Below, one piece after another: positions 1 to 8,725 of a DNA stretch of 64,000 nucleotides. The DNA comes from Roseomonas sp. (lineage in GTDB: Bacteria > Pseudomonadota > Alphaproteobacteria > Acetobacterales > Acetobacteraceae), in contig JADCFA010000015.1 in the NCBI GenBank assembly GCA_020249775.1, forward strand, positions 33,385 to 97,384, read 5' to 3'. Position numbers and translations under genes: made by a program. Position 1 is the first letter of the stretch. Each line of letters opens with the position of its first letter. The notes under the pieces are model-generated. The model saw only the letters and a list, made by a program, of their open reading frames with translations, had not been told where the DNA came from and did no database searches.

Positions 1-1198
1 CTTCGGCCACCACGCGCGTGCCAAAAGCATTCGTCAGCACGCCTTCCAGCGGATCATTTTCCACCATTGGCACATGCTTCAGCGCCGCCGCATGGAACAC
101 CAATTCGGGCTTGATATCCTCAAACAAGCGGCGAATGCGCGCCTCATCGCGCACATCAGCAAGCACGGCGCGGCGCGGCACATCCGGGTGTTTTTCGCGC
201 AATTCCAGATCAATCTCGTAAAGCAGGAATTCACCGTGATCGAGCAAGACCAGCAGCGCCGGACCAAGGGCGGCGACTTGCCGCGCCAATTCGCCGCCAA
301 TCGTCCCCCCGGCACCGGTCACCAGCACGCGCCGCCCCTGCACCAGCCGCGCCATGCCTTCGCGATCCAACGGCACTTGCGGGCGATCGAGCAAATCCTC
401 AATCGAAATCGGCCGCAATTCGACGCGCCGCGTGGCGTCACTGCCTGCCGGATCAAGCCTGGTTGGCGCGGGGGCACGGCGGAGCGGCACGCCATGCCGA
501 TCAGCGGCATCCAACAAGGCTTCCAAGGCAGGGCCTTCAATATCGGGGCCTGAGAGCACAATCAGCCCCGGCAGCCGCCCATCCGCGCGCAGCCGATCCA
601 AAACGGCATCCGCTTCTTCAACGGTGCCAAGAATCAAATGCCCCTGCATGCGCCGCCCCGCCTGACGCGCGCGGAGCGAGAGAATACCAATCACGCGATA
701 CGGCGCGCGCCGATCCCGTTCCAGGGCGCGAATGAAAAGATCAGTGCCTTCAGCCGCGCCCACCAGCAGCACCGCTTGCGCATCGGCGGCCGCTTCACCG
801 GCATGGCGTGTCGCCTGCACCAGGGCCAGAACCCGCGCGCCGATCAGCAGCGCGCCGAGCAGCATGGCATGGATCAGCGGAAAGGCCGGATTGGCAGGCT
901 GCCAGCCCCCCAGGATTTGCCCTCCAAGCCAGAATAGCAGCGCGCCCCCCAAGGCCGCGCCGGCCACCGCGAGCAAATCGCGCAAGCCGACAAAGCGCCA
1001 ATATTGCTGCGGCAGGCGCAACAGCGCGCCAGCGGCCAGCAAGGCCAGCACCGCGCCGGGCGCCGCCACCGCCCACCAGGCGCCAGATGGCCAATGGCGC
1101 GGCGCAATGGCCCATACCGCCAGCACCAGGGCCAGCAGCGCAAGCAGGCCATCAAGGGCCAGATTCAGCAGAATCCGATGGGAAGGGCGGCGCGTCAC
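1..1198 (-). CDS. CapD/PglF-like nucleotide-sugar dehydratase (3' end beyond window)
   Basis: The protein reads from a GTG at 1198, preceded by AGGAAAGG, and leaves the window after about 399 codons, so its C-terminus is missing. The first 120 or so residues contain several hydrophobic stretches (the membrane anchor of FlaA1/CapD/PglF-type proteins). A CoA-binding-like Rossmann region follows, then the SDR-type cofactor motif VTGAGGTIGGELARQ around 300-325. The stretch FHAAALKHVPMVENDP near 373-388 is diagnostic of the polysaccharide biosynthesis (CapD) family. Members convert UDP-GlcNAc to a 4-keto-6-deoxy sugar or epimerise it. The gene is the last visible member of the EPS operon, 40 bp after a GT4 gene. 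With the DegT aminotransferase upstream it could make a 4-amino-4,6-dideoxy sugar. Family assignment is firm; exact sugar product is inference. Confidence 0.88.
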   Translation of the reverse strand, partial: MTRRPSHRILLNLALDGLLALLALVLAVWAIAPRHWPSGAWWAVAAPGAVLALLAAGALLRLPQQYWRFVGLRDLLAVAGAALGGALLFWLGGQILGGWQPANPAFPLIHAMLLGALLIGARVLALVQATRHAGEAAADAQAVLLVGAAEGTDLFIRALERDRRAPYRVIGILSLRARQAGRRMQGHLILGTVEEADAVLDRLRADGRLPGLIVLSGPDIEGPALEALLDAADRHGVPLRRAPAPTRLDPAGSDATRRVELRPISIEDLLDRPQVPLDREGMARLVQGRRVLVTGAGGTIGGELARQVAALGPALLVLLDHGEFLLYEIDLELREKHPDVPRRAVLADVRDEARIRRLFEDIKPELVFHAAALKHVPMVENDPLEGVLTNAFGTRVVAE

Positions 1199-1238
1199 AA
1201 GCCTTTCCTACCGCAGAATGGCCCGGGGTGGAATCGCT

Positions 1239-2420
1239 TCAGCGCGTGCCGGCATTTGGCCGCGGCATGAAACCCGTAAGGCGCCCGTAAAGCGCCACAA
1301 GCCGTGCGGCTTCCCCCGGCCAGGAGAAATGCGCCAAAGCGGCTTCGCGCCCGGCCTGCCCCAGCACCGCGCGCCGCATTGGGTTCGCCATGCGCAGCAC
1401 TTCTTCGGCAATCGCCTCCGGGTCGGCGCTATCCACCAGGGCGCCGCAGCCGGCGGCTTCGATCACGGCGGCAACTTCCTCCGCTTCCGCAGGCGCAATG
1501 ACGGGCAGCCCGACCAGCATGGCGTCAAACAGCTTATGGGGCAGGGCAAGGCGATGATTCTCCGCCCCCGGCTGGAACAGGATCAGCGCAATATCGCAGC
1601 ATGAAGCCGCGGCCAGGGCAGCCGCATGGGGCAGCCAGCCCATGGCTTCGATGCGCGCGGTCAGGCCAAGGGCTTCCGCCCGCGCCCAGAATTCCGCCTC
1701 ACTGTCATCGGTGAAACGGCCAATCAGGCAAAGCCGTGTCTCGGGCGGGCACAGTGCCAGCGCTTCCAGCATTTGCGGCCAACCGCGTGCGCGCGTCAGC
1801 GCCCCCAAATGGAGCAGCGTGACGGGGCCCGCGGTGTGAATACGCGGCGCCACATCGCCAAGCGCGTAATTGCGCACCTTCACCACCCGCGCTTCACCAC
1901 CAAAGGGCGCTTCCAGCCCATCCTTCGCCACCACCACCGCATCGGCAGCGCGCCCCATTGCCCAACACGCGCCATGCAGCAGGCCGCGCAGCACCGGGAG
2001 CAGCCAGGCCGGCACGCTTCCATCCAGCCGCGTTGGGTAATGTTCATGCACATCCAGAATGACGCGCGCCCCGCTCCACCAGCCGGCCAGCAGCGCTGCC
2101 GCCCAGGCATCGGGTTCCGAGGCATGGATCACCTCTGCCCGCTGCCCCGCCGCGCGCATGGCAAGGCGAGGAATGCCAAGAAAGCGGCGCAAGCGACCGC
2201 GCCGCGCGGGAAAGGTCGTGATCGCGACGCCAGCCACCAGCACGGGCGCGGAGCCGGATATTGGCGCGGGGCATAAATGGCTGACCGCATAACCCGCTTC
2301 GGCGAGGCAAGCGCCTTCCTTCAATACCACACGAATATCGGCCGGTGGATGCGCGGCGGAAAGCAAAAGAATTTTCGGGCGCGCCAGCCAAACCGGAATC
2401 AGGCCACCATCGCGCGGCAT
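1239..2420 (-). CDS. GT4 family glycosyltransferase
   Basis: This 393-residue protein has a GT-B layout. The N-terminal half begins RPKILLLSAAHPPADIRV and contains the acceptor-side segment RVILDVHEHYPTRLDGS. The C-terminal half has VTLLHLGALTRARGW, a nucleotide-sugar-binding region, and HKLFDAMLVGLPVIAPAEAEE, which is the GT4 E-x7-E neighbourhood. It should add a sugar to a lipid-linked intermediate on the cytoplasmic face of the membrane. The ATG at 2420 overlaps the end of the upstream wecB by 22 bp, which fits translational coupling inside the EPS operon. Donor and acceptor sugars cannot be read from sequence. Confidence 0.85.
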   Translation of the reverse strand: MPRDGGLIPVWLARPKILLLSAAHPPADIRVVLKEGACLAEAGYAVSHLCPAPISGSAPVLVAGVAITTFPARRGRLRRFLGIPRLAMRAAGQRAEVIHASEPDAWAAALLAGWWSGARVILDVHEHYPTRLDGSVPAWLLPVLRGLLHGACWAMGRAADAVVVAKDGLEAPFGGEARVVKVRNYALGDVAPRIHTAGPVTLLHLGALTRARGWPQMLEALALCPPETRLCLIGRFTDDSEAEFWARAEALGLTARIEAMGWLPHAAALAAASCCDIALILFQPGAENHRLALPHKLFDAMLVGLPVIAPAEAEEVAAVIEAAGCGALVDSADPEAIAEEVLRMANPMRRAVLGQAGREAALAHFSWPGEAARLVALYGRLTGFMPRPNAGTR

Positions 2421-3505
2421 TCCTCGCCTTCCAGCACGGCCTGCAAATGCTCACGCATGCGGATTCCGGCGCGACCATCCCAAAGCGGGATGGGACGGGG
2501 CGGGTCGGCGCGGGTCTTCAGGATTTCCGCGACACGCAGCGGCAATTCCTCGGGCGCTGTCAGCCTGTTCATGCCGGCGGCAATGGTGATGGGGCGTTCG
2601 GTGGCGCCGCGCAGCGTCAGGCAGGGCAGGCCAAGCGCCGTCGCTTCTTCCTGCACCCCGCCGCTATCGGTGGCGACCAGGCGCGCGCGGCAGAGCAAGG
2701 ACAGAAACTCCAGATAGCCAAGCGGCGGCGTAATCCGCACACCCATTGGCGGCACAAAGCCAAAGGCTTTCATCTGCGCCGCCGCGCGCGGATGAATGGG
2801 CCAGACCAATGGCAGATGCCGCGCCGCGGCGGCAAGCGCATCCAGGAGCGCGATGTAACGCTCGGGCTTGTCCACATTGCCGGCGCGATGGAGTGTCACC
2901 ACCCCATAGCCCCCGCGCGAAAGACCGCGCGGCAAGCGGCGGGCGCGCGCCGCTGGCAAATGGCGCATCTGCGTATCCACCATGGCATTGCCCACGGCGC
3001 GCACGGCAGCGGCCGAATGGCCTTCCTGGCGCAGCCGCGATGCGGTCACATCATCCGGCGCCCAGAGAATATCCGAAATCGCATCAATGGCGCGGCGATT
3101 GATTTCTTCGGGCAAATTCCGCTCACCCGAACGCAGCCCGGCTTCCAGATGGATCAGCGTAACCCCCATCTTGCGCGCGGCGAGTGCGGCGGCGAGCGCG
3201 CCATCCACATCGCCCGCCACCACCACGGCGGCGGGGCGACGCGCTTTCCAGGCGGTTTCGCAGGCAATCATGGAACGCCCCGTCAGCACCGCATGGCTGC
3301 CACCCGACACACCAAGCGCAATATCCGGCGAGGGCAGGCCAAGATCGGCGAAATGCACGCCGAACATCGCCTGATCCTCATGCTGGCCGGTATGCAGCAG
3401 CACGGGTTTGCAGAATTCGGGCCCAGCGGCGAGCGCATGCCAAAGTGCTGCAAGTTTCGGCAAATTCGGCCGTGCAGCGGCAACAAGATGAACCTCGGGC
3501 AGCAT
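2399..3505 (-). CDS. wecB: UDP-N-acetylglucosamine 2-epimerase (non-hydrolysing)
   Basis: The 368-residue protein matches the bacterial UDP-GlcNAc 2-epimerase family over its full length. Recognisable segments are LLHTGQHEDQAMFGVHFADLG near the N-terminus, VVVAGDVDGALAAALAAR, the active-site region LIHLEAGLRSGERNLPEEINR, VVTLHRAGNVD, and ATDSGGVQEEATALGLPCL, which binds UDP. It interconverts UDP-GlcNAc and UDP-ManNAc, giving ManNAc for the polysaccharide repeat. It lies 2 bp after the stop of the upstream GT4 gene and overlaps the next gene. The canonical TGQH, HLEAG and DSGG motifs make activity plausible. Confidence 0.9.
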   Translation of the reverse strand: MLPEVHLVAAARPNLPKLAALWHALAAGPEFCKPVLLHTGQHEDQAMFGVHFADLGLPSPDIALGVSGGSHAVLTGRSMIACETAWKARRPAAVVVAGDVDGALAAALAARKMGVTLIHLEAGLRSGERNLPEEINRRAIDAISDILWAPDDVTASRLRQEGHSAAAVRAVGNAMVDTQMRHLPAARARRLPRGLSRGGYGVVTLHRAGNVDKPERYIALLDALAAAARHLPLVWPIHPRAAAQMKAFGFVPPMGVRITPPLGYLEFLSLLCRARLVATDSGGVQEEATALGLPCLTLRGATERPITIAAGMNRLTAPEELPLRVAEILKTRADPPRPIPLWDGRAGIRMREHLQAVLEGEECRAMVA

Positions 3506-3507
3506 GG

Positions 3508-4767
3508 TCAGCGCCTTCCAGAAATGGCGAAATGCGCTGGCTTGGCCAGCGCGGGCTGAGCGGTTGGGAGGGCTTCCACCAGCGCGGCGAAGCGCGCGGC
3601 AAGCAGGCGGCGATCATGTTGGCGGATGGCAAGGCTGCGCGCCGCCGCCCCCATGGCCGCGCGGCGTGCGGGGTCTTCCACCAGGCTGGTCAAGGCAGCG
3701 GCCAGGCCCGCCGCATCGCCCGGCGCCACGGCGATGCCGCAGCCGCCTTCGGATAACAGCCGGGCGGCCTGGCCAGGGGCGGTGCTGATAACGGGCCGTC
3801 CTGCCGCCAGCCCATCCATCAGCTTATTCGGTGCGGTCCATTCGGCGAAGCCAGCGCAATCAGCCAGGATATGCAGCGCGATCTGACTGCCGGCGAAAAG
3901 GCGTGCCACATCGCGCTTGGGCATGGGCGGCAGGAAGCTCAGATTGGGCAGGCCCGCCGCCTGCCGGATCAGGGCGGCTTTCTCCGCGCCTTCACCCACC
4001 AGAAGAAGGCGCAGCCGCTTTTCCTGCCGTTCGGCCAAAAGCCGCGCGGCTTCGATCACCACGGAAAGGCCATTCGCCTTGCCATGGGCGCCAGCATAAA
4101 GCGCCAGCACTTCGAAGGGCGCGGCCTCGGCCGGGCGCCAGGGCGCGATATGCGGGCCGAAAAGGTCAAGATCACAACCATTGCCGATCACCTGCACCCG
4201 CGCCGGATCGGCGCCGCGCAAGCGCGCGGTCTCTGCCATGCCTTCCGATAGGCCGACCACCGCCGCCGCGTGGCGACACGAAAAATTGGCCAGGATTTCC
4301 ATGAAAGGGGCCAACGGCGCCGGCAGCACGCCCATGGCGCGCGGCAATTCGGGCCAGGGGTCGCGGATTTCGAATATGAAGGGAATGCCGCGCAGCGCCT
4401 TGGCGCATAACGCAGGTAACGCCACCGTGAGCGGCGTTGAGGACGCGATGATCAGATCCGGCTTTTCGCGCAAGGCAAGCCGCGCCGCCGCTGCCGCGAA
4501 GCGCAGAAACGCCGCGCCCCGGGCCGCGATGCCCATGGCATTGGCGTAGGCGATGTCGAACTCCACCACCCGAAAGCCCGCCACAAGCCCTGTCCGCTGC
4601 CCTTTGTGAAAGGCACCGCTAAGCCCTGTCTCGGCGCCCTGATAGCGGCCGGTGGCCAGGGTCACACGATGGCCGCGCGTGGCTAGGGTGCGGGCGAAGG
4701 CAAAGCTCCGTGTCGCGGTGCTGCCGTCCGGCGTGCTGAAATGCTGGTGCAGATACAGGATATGCAT
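3508..4767 (-). CDS. WbuB-like GT4 glycosyltransferase
   Basis: I start this at the ATG at 4767 (MHILYLHQHFSTPDGS), giving 419 residues; the open frame extends 29 codons further upstream but that part is arginine-rich, overlaps the previous gene and looks untranslated. The start motif YLHQHFSTPDGSTATRS and the segments FIFEIRDPWPELPRAMG and VIGNGCDLDLF are typical of WbuB/WcaI-type transferases, which add FucNAc or related sugars in O-antigen synthesis. The C-terminal donor domain has ALYAGAHGKANGL and APNKLMDGLAAGRPVI. It begins 5 bp after the aminotransferase stop. Acceptor and donor identities are unknown. Confidence 0.86.
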   Translation of the reverse strand: MHILYLHQHFSTPDGSTATRSFAFARTLATRGHRVTLATGRYQGAETGLSGAFHKGQRTGLVAGFRVVEFDIAYANAMGIAARGAAFLRFAAAAARLALREKPDLIIASSTPLTVALPALCAKALRGIPFIFEIRDPWPELPRAMGVLPAPLAPFMEILANFSCRHAAAVVGLSEGMAETARLRGADPARVQVIGNGCDLDLFGPHIAPWRPAEAAPFEVLALYAGAHGKANGLSVVIEAARLLAERQEKRLRLLLVGEGAEKAALIRQAAGLPNLSFLPPMPKRDVARLFAGSQIALHILADCAGFAEWTAPNKLMDGLAAGRPVISTAPGQAARLLSEGGCGIAVAPGDAAGLAAALTSLVEDPARRAAMGAAARSLAIRQHDRRLLAARFAALVEALPTAQPALAKPAHFAISGRR

Positions 4768-4772
4768 AGGCG

Positions 4773-5972
4773 TCAACCGCGCGCCGCGGCGCGAATGGCG
4801 CGGATGACGCGGTGCTGCGCAGCGGGTGCCATGCCACTGCCAGAGGGCAGGCAAAGTCCCTTGGCGAAAAGCGCCTCCGCCACCTTGCCGCCGACACGCG
4901 GCGCATCACGAAACACAGGCTGCATATGCAAAGGCTTGAAGGCGGGGCGGGTTTCAATGCCCCCGGCGGCCAAGACGCGGCGCAGGCCATCGGCATCCAT
5001 GCCGAAGCCGGCTGGGTCAATCAGCAGGGCGGAAAGCCAGCGCGAAGAACGCCCCCAAGCCGCTTCAGGCATGAAGGCAAGCCCGGGCAAATCCTCAAGC
5101 GCTTCCTGGTAGCGCGCGAAAATCGCGCGGCGCCGTGCCACGCGATCCGCAAGCTTTGACAATTGCGCGAGCCCCACCGCCGCCAGCAGGGAAGACAGGC
5201 CAAAGGAATAGCCAGTGGTTTCATGCTCATAATGCGGCGCCGGGCTTTTCGCCTGATCGGCCAAGGCACGGGCGCGCGCGATCAGCAGCGCATCATCGGA
5301 AGCGAGCGCCCCGCCGCCGCCAGCCGTGATGATCTTATTGCCATTGAAAGAGAAAGCCGCGAGCAAGGCCCCCCGCCCGGCGGGCAGCCCGGCCTGGGTG
5401 GCGCCCAGCCCCTCGGCACTGTCTGAAATCACCGCCACGCCATAGCCAGCGCAAAGCGGCGCGATTTCATGCAGCGCGGCGCATTGGCCATAGATATCAA
5501 CCGCCACTACCGCCTTGGGTAGCCGGCCCTGCCGCGCTGCCGCGCGAAGTTCCGCGGCCAAAAGCGCAGCGTCGAGGGTCCAGCTTCCTGGGCAGACATC
5601 CAAAAAGCGCGGCCTGGCGCCCAATTGCACCGCCGGCGCGATGGACGCGATGAAGGTGAAGCCCGGCACCCAGACCTCATCCCCCGGGCCGATTTCCAAC
5701 ACCCGAAAGGCCAAGGTCAGCGCCGCCGTGCCGGACGCCACGCCAAGCACATGGGCAAAGCCGGTGGCCTCGGCAAAGGCGGCTTCAAAGGCGCGCGGCG
5801 TTGGGCCCGCCGGCGCCAGCCAGCCAGAAGCGAGGCTCGCGGCGACCGCTGCCTTCTCCCGCCCGGTCAGATGCGGGGGTGAGAGCAGGATGGGCGCGGC
5901 CAGATCATGCGCTGACCTTGGGGGCTTGGGCGGCAGGCGCCTCATTTGGGTGGAGGAGAGCATGGCAGTCAT
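4773..5972 (-). CDS. DegT/DnrJ/EryC1/StrS sugar aminotransferase
   Basis: The 399-residue protein is a PLP-dependent nucleotide-sugar aminotransferase. Visible landmarks are GVASGTAALTLAFRVLEIGPGDEVWVPGFTF in its first third (cofactor and substrate region), VVAVDIYGQ, ISDSAEGLGA, and FSFNGNKIITAGGGG with the PLP lysine at about residue 213. These enzymes transfer an amino group to the 3- or 4-keto carbon of an NDP-sugar. Its gene sits directly after a PglC-like transferase and in the same operon as a CapD/PglF-like dehydratase, the pairing seen in bacillosamine-type pathways. Start ATG (5970-5972) overlaps the previous stop in an ATGA junction. The first 20 residues are poorly conserved, so an internal start is possible. 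Confidence 0.9.
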   Translation of the reverse strand: MTAMLSSTQMRRLPPKPPRSAHDLAAPILLSPPHLTGREKAAVAASLASGWLAPAGPTPRAFEAAFAEATGFAHVLGVASGTAALTLAFRVLEIGPGDEVWVPGFTFIASIAPAVQLGARPRFLDVCPGSWTLDAALLAAELRAAARQGRLPKAVVAVDIYGQCAALHEIAPLCAGYGVAVISDSAEGLGATQAGLPAGRGALLAAFSFNGNKIITAGGGGALASDDALLIARARALADQAKSPAPHYEHETTGYSFGLSSLLAAVGLAQLSKLADRVARRRAIFARYQEALEDLPGLAFMPEAAWGRSSRWLSALLIDPAGFGMDADGLRRVLAAGGIETRPAFKPLHMQPVFRDAPRVGGKVAEALFAKGLCLPSGSGMAPAAQHRVIRAIRAAARG

Positions 5973-6598
5973 GAATTGCGCCCTGTAAGCGTCGGCGCCG
6001 CGCCTGGGACAAGGCTATCGGCAAAGCGCGCCGAGGTCGCATACCCGGGCATGGTCGCACCATGGCCCCGCAGCAGCAGTGCAGCGCAGGCCATCGCAAG
6101 CTTCAGATCTGTCGTAAATTCAGGGGCCTGCTGCGCATATTGCACATCGCAGACCAGCCGATGCGCCCAGGGAACGGCATTGCGGCCTTCCGCCTGGGCA
6201 AGGCCAAAAAGGCCGGGCGTCACCCAAAGCCGCCGCGCCTCGGTTGCGCTGAACAATGGCGTATAGTCGCAGGGCAAGGGGCGTGGCCCCACCAGGCTCA
6301 TCTCACCGCGCAAGATATTGATCATTTGCGGCAATTCATCGAGCCCGCTGGCCCTGAGCCAGCGCCCGAAGCGGCCAAGCCGCACCGCATCCGAGCCCGA
6401 GCCTTCGCGCATGGAGCGGAATTTCAGCAGCATGAAGGGCGCGCCATGCCGCCCGGCGCGGCTTTGGCGAAACAGGATGGGGCGACCCAAGGCGAGCAAA
6501 ACCGCAAGCGCCAGCAAGGCAAAGACTGGCGCGCCCAATACCAGCACCAGCGCGGCGACCACCCGATCAAGCCAAGCCTTACCCCATGGCGCGTACAT
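5969..6598 (-). CDS. PglC-like initiating sugar-phosphate transferase
   Basis: Starting at the ATG at 6598, which has a strong AAGGAGG ribosome site, the protein is 209 residues. This is the size of the small monotopic phosphoglycosyl transferases (PglC type) rather than the long WbaP/EpsE form. One N-terminal hydrophobic re-entrant segment (VVAALVLVLGAPVFALLALAVL split in two) is followed by RPILFRQSRAGRHG, FMLLKFRSMREG, and DELPQMINILRGEMSLVGPRPL, the catalytic core of the family. It should load the first sugar-1-phosphate onto undecaprenyl phosphate and so start repeat-unit assembly. It overlaps the upstream ligase gene by 20 bp and the downstream aminotransferase by 4 bp. Sugar specificity is not readable. 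Confidence 0.88.
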   Translation of the reverse strand: MYAPWGKAWLDRVVAALVLVLGAPVFALLALAVLLALGRPILFRQSRAGRHGAPFMLLKFRSMREGSGSDAVRLGRFGRWLRASGLDELPQMINILRGEMSLVGPRPLPCDYTPLFSATEARRLWVTPGLFGLAQAEGRNAVPWAHRLVCDVQYAQQAPEFTTDLKLAMACAALLLRGHGATMPGYATSARFADSLVPGAAPTLTGRNS

Positions 6599-7844
6599 TG
6601 AAGGCCTCCTTTCCCGGCGCTTGGGCGCGCAGCCCAAGCCCAAGCGCCAAGCCAAGCGCGAGCCAGGCCATGCGATTGCCAAGATCGGTCGAAACCTGAA
6701 GCGTCACCGCCATGGGCAGGCAAAGCATCAGAATGCGCGCCACCCGCAAGGCGGGTGCGCTTCGGCCAAGCCGCCAGACCACCCAGGCCGCCCCGCCAAA
6801 CACCATGAGCCAGAGGACGAAGCCAGGCAGCCCGGCCTCGGTCAGCGCTTCCAGCGCCAGGTTATGGGGGTGCCGCCCGCGCCATTCGCCAAACCCCGCC
6901 GCCAGGCTGAAGCCGCCAGTGCCAAGGCCAAAGGGCATGGCCTGACCCGCCAAGGCCAGGGCAGCACCCCAAAGCGGCAAGCGACCGGAGCTTTCCAGCA
7001 TGGTGGGGGAGAATAATCGCTCAATATCGCGGGCGTGCTGCTTCGCCTCATTGGTCATGAACAGGGCAGCGGCAGTGGCAAGGCAAAGCAGCCCCATTAC
7101 CCAAAGAAGGGCGCGCGCGCGCTTTTGATGCCTGAACAGGATCAGCGCCGGCCCGCATGCCAGACAAAGCGCAAGCGCCACCAGCGCCGCCCGCCCGCCG
7201 GGCAGCAAAGCGCCAAGCGCCAAGGCGAGGGTGGCGCTGAGCCAGAACAGGCTTGGCAATGCTTCAGGCGCTTCGGCCCAATGCAGAGCTGCGAGCGCCG
7301 CCGCCATGGCGATGGCAAGCCCCGTTACTTGATAGGCGATGCGCCATTTTTCGGGATCGGCGCCGGGTGGCCCGCCCAGGGCCACACTCCCTTCCGCCAG
7401 ATTGGCGGCGAGGCTGAGCGCAACCGCCGCGCCGGCTGCTATGACCCCGGCGCAAAAGCCGCGCAAGGCCGCATCATCCCCAGCCACCACCAAGCCGGCG
7501 AAAAGCATGATCGGCCCAAGCAGGGCGATTTCGGGCAATTTGGCGCCGAGCACGGCGCCCGAGGCGCTCCAGCAGCCGGCCAGCACCAGCCAGAGCCAAA
7601 GCGCCCCGATGGCCGCTATCGGCAGACCGATTTCCGGCGCCACCCGCCAGCGCCGCGTGATGGCGCAAAGCGCCAGCAAGGGCAGCGCCAGAGCAGCGCT
7701 GGCGATGGTAAAATCTACAGGCAAGGCGCCGATCAGGGGAATGGATTTCAAGGCCCCCGCCAGATGCAATAAGGACGCGGCGGCGCCGGCCAGCCAGGCC
7801 AGGGCATCCTTGGGTGGCGCTGCCTCCATGCCATTAGGGCGCAT
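6579..7844 (-). CDS. O-antigen ligase/polymerase-like membrane protein (Wzy_C family)
   Basis: From the ATG at 7844 (preceded by AGGGGGA) the protein is 421 residues with about ten to twelve hydrophobic segments. The segment LPLWGAALALAGQAMPFGLGTG followed by GRHPHNLALEALTEAGLPG is the signature periplasmic loop of the O-antigen ligase superfamily (conserved H-x-H-N and G-L-x-G). Members either polymerise lipid-linked repeats (Wzy) or transfer glycan to an acceptor (WaaL). In an EPS operon with Wzz and an initiating transferase, a polymerase role is more likely, but sequence alone cannot separate the two. It starts 2 bp after the Wzz-like gene stops. Codons upstream of 7844 in the same frame are inside the previous gene. 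Confidence 0.82.
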   Translation of the reverse strand: MRPNGMEAAPPKDALAWLAGAAASLLHLAGALKSIPLIGALPVDFTIASAALALPLLALCAITRRWRVAPEIGLPIAAIGALWLWLVLAGCWSASGAVLGAKLPEIALLGPIMLFAGLVVAGDDAALRGFCAGVIAAGAAVALSLAANLAEGSVALGGPPGADPEKWRIAYQVTGLAIAMAAALAALHWAEAPEALPSLFWLSATLALALGALLPGGRAALVALALCLACGPALILFRHQKRARALLWVMGLLCLATAAALFMTNEAKQHARDIERLFSPTMLESSGRLPLWGAALALAGQAMPFGLGTGGFSLAAGFGEWRGRHPHNLALEALTEAGLPGFVLWLMVFGGAAWVVWRLGRSAPALRVARILMLCLPMAVTLQVSTDLGNRMAWLALGLALGLGLRAQAPGKEAFNVRAMG

Positions 7845-7846
7845 GC

Positions 7847-8725
7847 TCAATCCCCCTGCATGGCAGGGCTGCGCGTGACCAGCGCGGCATCGCGAAACGT
7901 GATCCGCGTCAGCAGCAGGCCCGCCGCCGCCAGGAAGATGGCGAAGGGCACGACCAGCACCCAAAGTCCGATCAGCAAGGGCCGATTGGGGCGCGAGGCG
8001 CGGGCTTCCACCATGGGGGCTGCGATCAGGCGCGCCGCCACCGCCTCATCTGCCGCCACCACCAGCCCGGCGCGCTGCTGCTGCGCCAGAAGATCGTAAA
8101 GGCTATTGCGGAGGAATACGTCACTTTCACCGAAAAGCCGGGCTTCGAGCGCGGCAACCCGCCTTGCCGCCTGCTCGGCAAGATCAGCGCGCACCTTGGC
8201 CTCGGCGAAACGGTGCAGGCTGATCAGGCTTTCCAGCGCGAGCGCCGGATCGGCATGGGTCAATTCCAGCGACCAGGTGATGCTGCCAAGGTTCTGGGTG
8301 ACCGATACATAGCGCTCCATCCAGGCCAGCACATCATCGGCATCGAGCGCGCGATTGAGGCCAAGCAGGACGCGCAGCCCCGATAGCGGTGAGTCCTGGC
8401 GCGCGCGCTCCATCGTTTGTAGCAGGGCGGTCTCGGTCGTCAGCATCCGTGCCGCTTCGGGTGAACGCAGTGCCGCAAGGTAGATGGCGAAATTGCCGCC
8501 CGGGCGCGTATCCAACCCCTGCCCCAGGCCGGGCGCCTGGGGGGAGAGCAGGGCCGAAATGGCGAAGGAAGTGGTTTCCGCCGGCGCCACCTGGGCGCGC
8601 GCCACATGGCCGCGCGGCCAGAGCAGGATCACCGCCGCGCCCCCCGCCCAAAGCAGCATCAGGATCAGCGCCAATCTGGCACGCCAAGCCCAAAGCCCCA
8701 TCAGCAGCAGTGGCAGCGGCATCAC
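7847..8725 (-). CDS. Wzz-like chain-length/co-polymerase protein
   Basis: The 292-residue protein has a hydrophobic segment near each end (about residues 16-36 and 248-270) around a periplasmic region with a helical, coiled-coil-prone stretch (ALISLHRFAEAKVRADLAEQAARR, in part). That two-helix topology with a short cytoplasmic tail is the architecture of polysaccharide co-polymerases. No Walker motifs or tyrosine-kinase domain are present, so it is not a fused BY-kinase. It would set polymer length together with the Wzy-like neighbour. The start ATG overlaps the heparinase-like stop by 4 bp. Sequence similarity to textbook Wzz is weak; topology and context carry the call. Confidence 0.7.
   Translation of the reverse strand: MMPLPLLLMGLWAWRARLALILMLLWAGGAAVILLWPRGHVARAQVAPAETTSFAISALLSPQAPGLGQGLDTRPGGNFAIYLAALRSPEAARMLTTETALLQTMERARQDSPLSGLRVLLGLNRALDADDVLAWMERYVSVTQNLGSITWSLELTHADPALALESLISLHRFAEAKVRADLAEQAARRVAALEARLFGESDVFLRNSLYDLLAQQQRAGLVVAADEAVAARLIAAPMVEARASRPNRPLLIGLWVLVVPFAIFLAAAGLLLTRITFRDAALVTRSPAMQGD

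Noticed and set aside
2345..3559. 404-codon plus-strand open frame opposite wecB
   Set aside because: It is histidine/arginine/glutamine-rich without any domain pattern, as expected of an antisense frame in GC-rich DNA; wecB on the other strand has all family motifs.
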